Source: Clostridia bacterium
Lineage (GTDB): Bacteria; Bacillota; Clostridia; Oscillospirales; CAG-272
Direction of reading: 5' to 3'
DNA length: 39,658 bases
NCBI GenBank assembly: GCA_017505745.1
Contig: JAFVOP010000075.1
Location: forward strand, 1-39,658
The notes under the pieces are model-generated. The model saw only the letters and a program-made list of their open reading frames with translations, was not told where the DNA came from and searched no databases. The position numbers were made by a program, and so were the translations under genes. Positions 37,002 through 39,658 of the stretch are shown here, piece after piece (position 1 is the first letter of the stretch; the number at the start of each line of letters is the position of its first letter).

Positions 37002-37418
37002 ATGAAAAATTGGTTTCGCAGAATGGGCGAGCGCCTGGCGCGCATGATGTACGGTCGCTACGGAAACGACGCGCTCAACAACTGCTTGCTGATCGTGGGC
37101 ATGATCCTGCTTTTGTTGGCGTATCTGCCGCACATGTGGATCTGCCTGTTTTTCTCGGTCGCGCTGCTTACCTGGAGCAACGTGCGGTGCTTTTCGAGGA
37201 ACATCGGGAAGAGAAGAAAGGAGCTGATGCGCTATCTTTCGATCCGCAATCGCATCAAAGACTTTTTTACACTCCGGAAGCTGATGTGGAAGGATCGCAA
37301 GACCCACTGCTATTTCAAATGCAAATCCTGCAAGGCCGTGTTGCGCGTGCCAAAGGGGAAGGGTGAGATTGACGTCACCTGCCGTTGCTGCCACACCGTA
37401 ACGGTGAAAAAAACGTAA
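37002..37418 (+). CDS. Small membrane protein with C-terminal zinc ribbon
   Basis: A 138-residue protein. A basic N-terminus is followed by one hydrophobic stretch long enough for two transmembrane segments (about residues 26-60), then a strongly basic cytoplasmic region. The C-terminus has CKSCKAVLRVPKGKG and CRCCHTV, a four-cysteine zinc-ribbon pattern like those in clostridial zinc-ribbon membrane proteins. No enzyme motif is seen. AAGGAAG precedes the ATG. Function unknown; a nucleic-acid or protein contact by the zinc ribbon is an inference. Confidence 0.82.
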   Translation: MKNWFRRMGERLARMMYGRYGNDALNNCLLIVGMILLLLAYLPHMWICLFFSVALLTWSNVRCFSRNIGKRRKELMRYLSIRNRIKDFFTLRKLMWKDRKTHCYFKCKSCKAVLRVPKGKGEIDVTCRCCHTVTVKKT

Positions 37419-37459
37419 CCCGAGGTATTCTCGGCAAAAAAGAAAACCGGATCCAATCA

Positions 37460-37501
37460 CAGAAGCCGAGGGGGATGACTCTCGGTTTCTGTTTCTTATT
37501 T
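37460..37501 (+). terminator. Intrinsic terminator of the zinc-ribbon protein gene
   Basis: Stem CAGAAGCCGAG (37460-37470) with CTCGGTTTCTG (37481-37491), then TTTCTTATTT. Confidence 0.82.
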
Positions 37502-37544
37502 AGAGTACACAATTTCCACTTTTTGTTTTTGTGGAGATTGCGAA

Positions 37545-37573
37545 TTGAAAAACAGAGGTTGATTCGGTATAAT
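37545..37573 (+). promoter_or_regulatory. SigA promoter of the acyltransferase gene
   Basis: TTGAAA (37545-37550), 17 nt, TATAAT (37568-37573). The predicted start of transcription near 37580 would leave an ATG at 37583 almost leaderless, which helps place the real start at the TTG downstream. Confidence 0.85.
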
Positions 37574-37603
37574 GTAATCACAATGCGGAGAGAGGGTGAT
37601 CGT

Positions 37604-38782
37604 TTGAAGGCGTATACAGAGAGTCCGGCACCGCTGCCGTTGGAAAAGCGTTCCGAGCGCAATATGGGAGTGGAGCTTTTTCGCGTGGTGTCAATGATGA
37701 TGGTGGTTTGCCTGCATTTGCTCGGGCACGGCGGTGTTCTGTCGTCTACCGCGCATTTGTCTGTTAACTATCAGCTGGCCGTTTTTCTCAATGTGATCAT
37801 GTATTGCTCGGTCAATTGCTACGCGTTGATCTCCGGCTATGCAAACGTGAAAACCGAGTTCCGGTTCCGCCGCTTTGTATATCTTTGGCTCGAAACCGTA
37901 TTTCTGATCACGCTGACCAATGCAGCGGTTCATTGGTTGATTCCCTCCGTAGAGGTGAAGCGGGAGTGGTGGATCGCCGGCTTTTTCCCGCTTCGCAAGC
38001 GCGAGCTTTGGTATCTTTGTGCCTACTTTTTTATGTATCCGCTGTTGCCTGTACTGAACAAAGGGCTTTTGTCGCTTCAAAGGTGGCAGCACGTTTGCGT
38101 GATGCTGCTGTTGCAGGTGCCCACACTGTTTCGGGTGCTGGAGCATAAGGATAACTACGCGATGAGCAGTGGGTATTCCGCCATCTGGTTGATCTGCCTA
38201 TACGTCATTGACGCGTATTTTCGTATTTACGGCGCGCCCAAATGGGCGAAATGGTTTGTAACGCTGCCCGTGTTCTTCCTTTCCGCACTGGGCGTGTGGC
38301 TATCCAAAATCATTCCCGAGCAGCAATACAAAAACGGATGGATCGGGAAGGATTCGGCTGCTTATGAGCACCGCGGGGAGCTGCTCAGCTATCTTTCGCC
38401 GCTGATCGTGATCATGTCGGTGATGCTGTTGCTCTTCTTTATGCAGGTGCGCATTCGGGGAAGAGTGACAAAGGCCGTGATCGCCAATCTGGGACGGGCC
38501 ACGTGGGGCGTCTTTGTTCTTCACGTCACGTCGGCGTTTTGGTATTGGTCGGATTTTTGGGATTGGTTTGAACGGTTTGCAGACTATTCCGCCCCCAAGA
38601 TGCTGCTTTGCTTGCTGGGAGCCACGTTGGTGCTTTATTTGGCTCTGTCGGCGGTTTCGCTGGCGAGGTTCTATTTGTTTCGGTTGCTTCGTGTGCACAG
38701 AGGAATCGATTTTTTGGCGGAGCTTCCCAAGCGGTGCGTGCAAGAAAAGCGTGCGGCTGACCGGGAGGCGGAAACGAAATAG
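37604..38782 (+). CDS. Membrane acyltransferase (acyltransferase family 3), TTG start
   Basis: A polytopic protein of about 392 residues that likely transfers acetyl or succinyl groups to a surface glycan. The first membrane helix contains the conserved basic/His region (ERNMGVELFR then VVCLHLLGH), and about ten hydrophobic segments follow, as in the OatA/NodX family. I chose the TTG at 37604 because GAGAGAGGGTGATC immediately upstream is an excellent match to the 16S anti-SD. The in-frame ATG at 37583 has no ribosome binding site and lies about 3 nt after the predicted transcript start. The C-terminal tail is basic and cytoplasmic. It could modify a capsule or teichoic-acid-like polymer; no pathway genes are adjacent. 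Confidence 0.82.
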   Translation: MKAYTESPAPLPLEKRSERNMGVELFRVVSMMMVVCLHLLGHGGVLSSTAHLSVNYQLAVFLNVIMYCSVNCYALISGYANVKTEFRFRRFVYLWLETVFLITLTNAAVHWLIPSVEVKREWWIAGFFPLRKRELWYLCAYFFMYPLLPVLNKGLLSLQRWQHVCVMLLLQVPTLFRVLEHKDNYAMSSGYSAIWLICLYVIDAYFRIYGAPKWAKWFVTLPVFFLSALGVWLSKIIPEQQYKNGWIGKDSAAYEHRGELLSYLSPLIVIMSVMLLLFFMQVRIRGRVTKAVIANLGRATWGVFVLHVTSAFWYWSDFWDWFERFADYSAPKMLLCLLGATLVLYLALSAVSLARFYLFRLLRVHRGIDFLAELPKRCVQEKRAADREAETK

Positions 38783-38989
38783 GCGCCCGCAGCTACGGGG
38801 CATGCTTGATGAAAGGACGAAGAAGGATGGTTTTCTTCGCCCTTTTCAGGATCAGAAAAACGCCGGACAGACGGTATGACTGTCAATTTTTTTCAATGCC
38901 TTCGCATATTGCACAAAAACAAAGCGTTTTTTGCGCCCGTTTTTTTTTGTGCAAATATACAGTATTTTTCGTCACCGAATGAAAAATAA
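38783..38989 (+). other. Intergenic stretch after the acyltransferase gene
   Basis: No gene is supported. A weak hairpin CGAAGAA/TTCTTCG (38818-38824/38833-38839) followed by CCCTTTT may end acyltransferase transcription. The rest is AT-rich, with T-runs before the next promoter. Confidence 0.45.
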
Positions 38990-39018
38990 TTGACAAAATC
39001 GAAAATCCTTGCTATAAT
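38990..39018 (+). promoter_or_regulatory. Consensus SigA promoter of the right-edge lipoprotein gene
   Basis: TTGACA (38990-38995), 17 nt, TATAAT (39013-39018), both perfect. The leader to the lipoprotein start is about 100 nt and contains a tiny open frame. Confidence 0.9.
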
Positions 39019-39052
39019 AAAAGTGGAATAAACAGGAAAGGAGCGAATTGCG

Positions 39053-39064
39053 ATGGTTCTTTAA
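39053..39064 (+). CDS. Possible three-codon leader ORF (Met-Val-Leu-stop)
   Basis: ATG GTT CTT TAA is preceded by GGAAAGGAG ending 9 nt upstream, a ribosome binding site as good as that of the real gene (AAAGGAGG before 39123). It lies between a perfect promoter and the lipoprotein start. It may be a regulatory minimal ORF or chance. Confidence 0.35.
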   Translation: MVL

Positions 39065-39122
39065 GCTTGGGGTTCAGGATCGTTTCTATTTTTCATCATA
39101 AATAACAAAGGAGGAAATTACT

Positions 39123-39658
39123 ATGAGAAGGCTGTTAAGTTTCTTTTTGTTGATTTGTTTGTTGCTTGGATGCTTTTCGGCGTGTGATCTCTCCGGAAAC
39201 AACCCCAAGGACACCGAGACGGAAACCGAATCGGAAAGCGTAAGTGAGACCGAAACGGAACAGGACGAACACGTGGAGCACACCTACGAAAACGGAAAAT
39301 GCAGTGTTTGCGGCGATCAGTTGGCATACGAATTGAAGTTCACCTCCAATGGGGACGGCACCTGCTACGTGAGCGAGATCATCACGTACCCCGAATACGA
39401 TGCCGAATTTACGTTGGTGATTCCCGAAAAATCTCCCGCCGGCGATACCGTAACCGAGCTCCGCTGCGAGGCGTTGGCTTATTGTATTCCGCTGATGCTT
39501 TTGGAAGAGGATCTGGACGAGATTTGTGACGAAGTACGGAAAGAACATTCGTATTATGCAGATTACGTAGATCAACGCTTTCTCTATATGACATTAGAAG
39601 GAATATCTGACGCAGCAAAAGAACAAATGTTGCAACTGTACCCGCTCACAGAATTGAC
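39123..39658 (+). CDS. Cys-knuckle lipoprotein, probable BspA-like surface protein (3' truncated by window edge)
   Basis: The first 178 codons are visible and open to the window end. Residues 1-21 form a type II signal peptide; two Cys candidates exist (LLGC at 14-17 and FSAC at 18-21). An acidic Thr/Ser-Glu linker follows, then HTYENGKCSVCG, the same knuckle type that fills the giant lipoprotein. Next is a segment of the form LKFTSNGDGTCYVSEI leading to LVIPEKSPAGDTVTEL, which is typical of the lead-in to BspA-like leucine-rich repeats (LRR_5) in clostridial surface proteins. AAAGGAGG precedes the ATG. Whether true LRR units follow cannot be seen here; the last residues are less LRR-like. 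Confidence 0.8.
   Translation, partial: MRRLLSFFLLICLLLGCFSACDLSGNNPKDTETETESESVSETETEQDEHVEHTYENGKCSVCGDQLAYELKFTSNGDGTCYVSEIITYPEYDAEFTLVIPEKSPAGDTVTELRCEALAYCIPLMLLEEDLDEICDEVRKEHSYYADYVDQRFLYMTLEGISDAAKEQMLQLYPLTEL

Noticed and set aside
37385-37603. Longer acyltransferase reading from 37385 or from the ATG at 37583.
   Set aside because: The region contains the upstream gene's terminator (37460-37501) and the acyltransferase promoter (37545-37573); only the TTG at 37604 has a ribosome binding site.

Overview
The window looks like a chromosomal segment of an uncultured, probably gut-dwelling, anaerobic member of the Clostridia (Bacillota). The basis is consensus SigA promoters (TTGACA, 17-nt spacer, TATAAT), strong GGAGG-type ribosome binding sites, short clostridial lipoprotein signal peptides followed by Thr/Glu-rich linkers, and families typical of this group (MnmM/YtqB, DUF6062, ROK kinase, cysteine-type sulfatase, VanY-type carboxypeptidase, BspA-like surface lipoprotein). 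The assignment below class level is open.

Layout. 1-244: a structured intergenic repeat that has a second copy at 34421-34671. 245-3355 (-): a cytoplasmic GH2 beta-galactosidase. 3681-20033 (+): the dominant feature, one uninterrupted 5450-residue lipoprotein. It is built from about 60 short Cys-knuckle repeats in two arrays (separated by a beta-rich spacer domain) followed by nine copies of a roughly 300-residue module. 20052-20095: a bidirectional terminator shared with recG. 20116-23349 (-): recG and a Na+/Ca2+-exchanger-type antiporter. 23514-25265 (-): rsmI and a polysaccharide deacetylase. 25345-26959 (+): two paralogous N-acetylmuramoyl-L-alanine amidases, one without a signal peptide and one a lipoprotein on a long Thr-Glu tether. 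27140-28960 (-): lepA. 29240-30286 (+): a Gfo/Idh/MocA oxidoreductase. 30387-33560 (-): a HAD phosphatase, sulfatase and ROK kinase operon. 33675-34376 (+): a DUF6062 protein, divergent from the HAD gene through a symmetric promoter. 34694-36814 (+): mnmM, a VanY-type carboxypeptidase lipoprotein and an SGNH hydrolase. 37002-38782 (+): a small zinc-ribbon membrane protein and a membrane acyltransferase. 39123 to the end (+): the start of another Cys-knuckle lipoprotein, cut by the window edge.

How it fits together. Much of the window concerns the cell surface and glycans: beta-galactosidase, sulfatase plus sugar kinase, polysaccharide deacetylase, two amidases, a D-Ala carboxypeptidase, an SGNH esterase, an acyltransferase and at least four lipoproteins. 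The rest is housekeeping (recG, lepA, rsmI, mnmM). The most unusual item is the giant lipoprotein. Its short repeats swap Cys and His at one fixed position, which suggests metal ligands. Its long modules carry Y-D/G-N patterns reminiscent of YD/RHS-type beta repeats. No function is established from the sequence.
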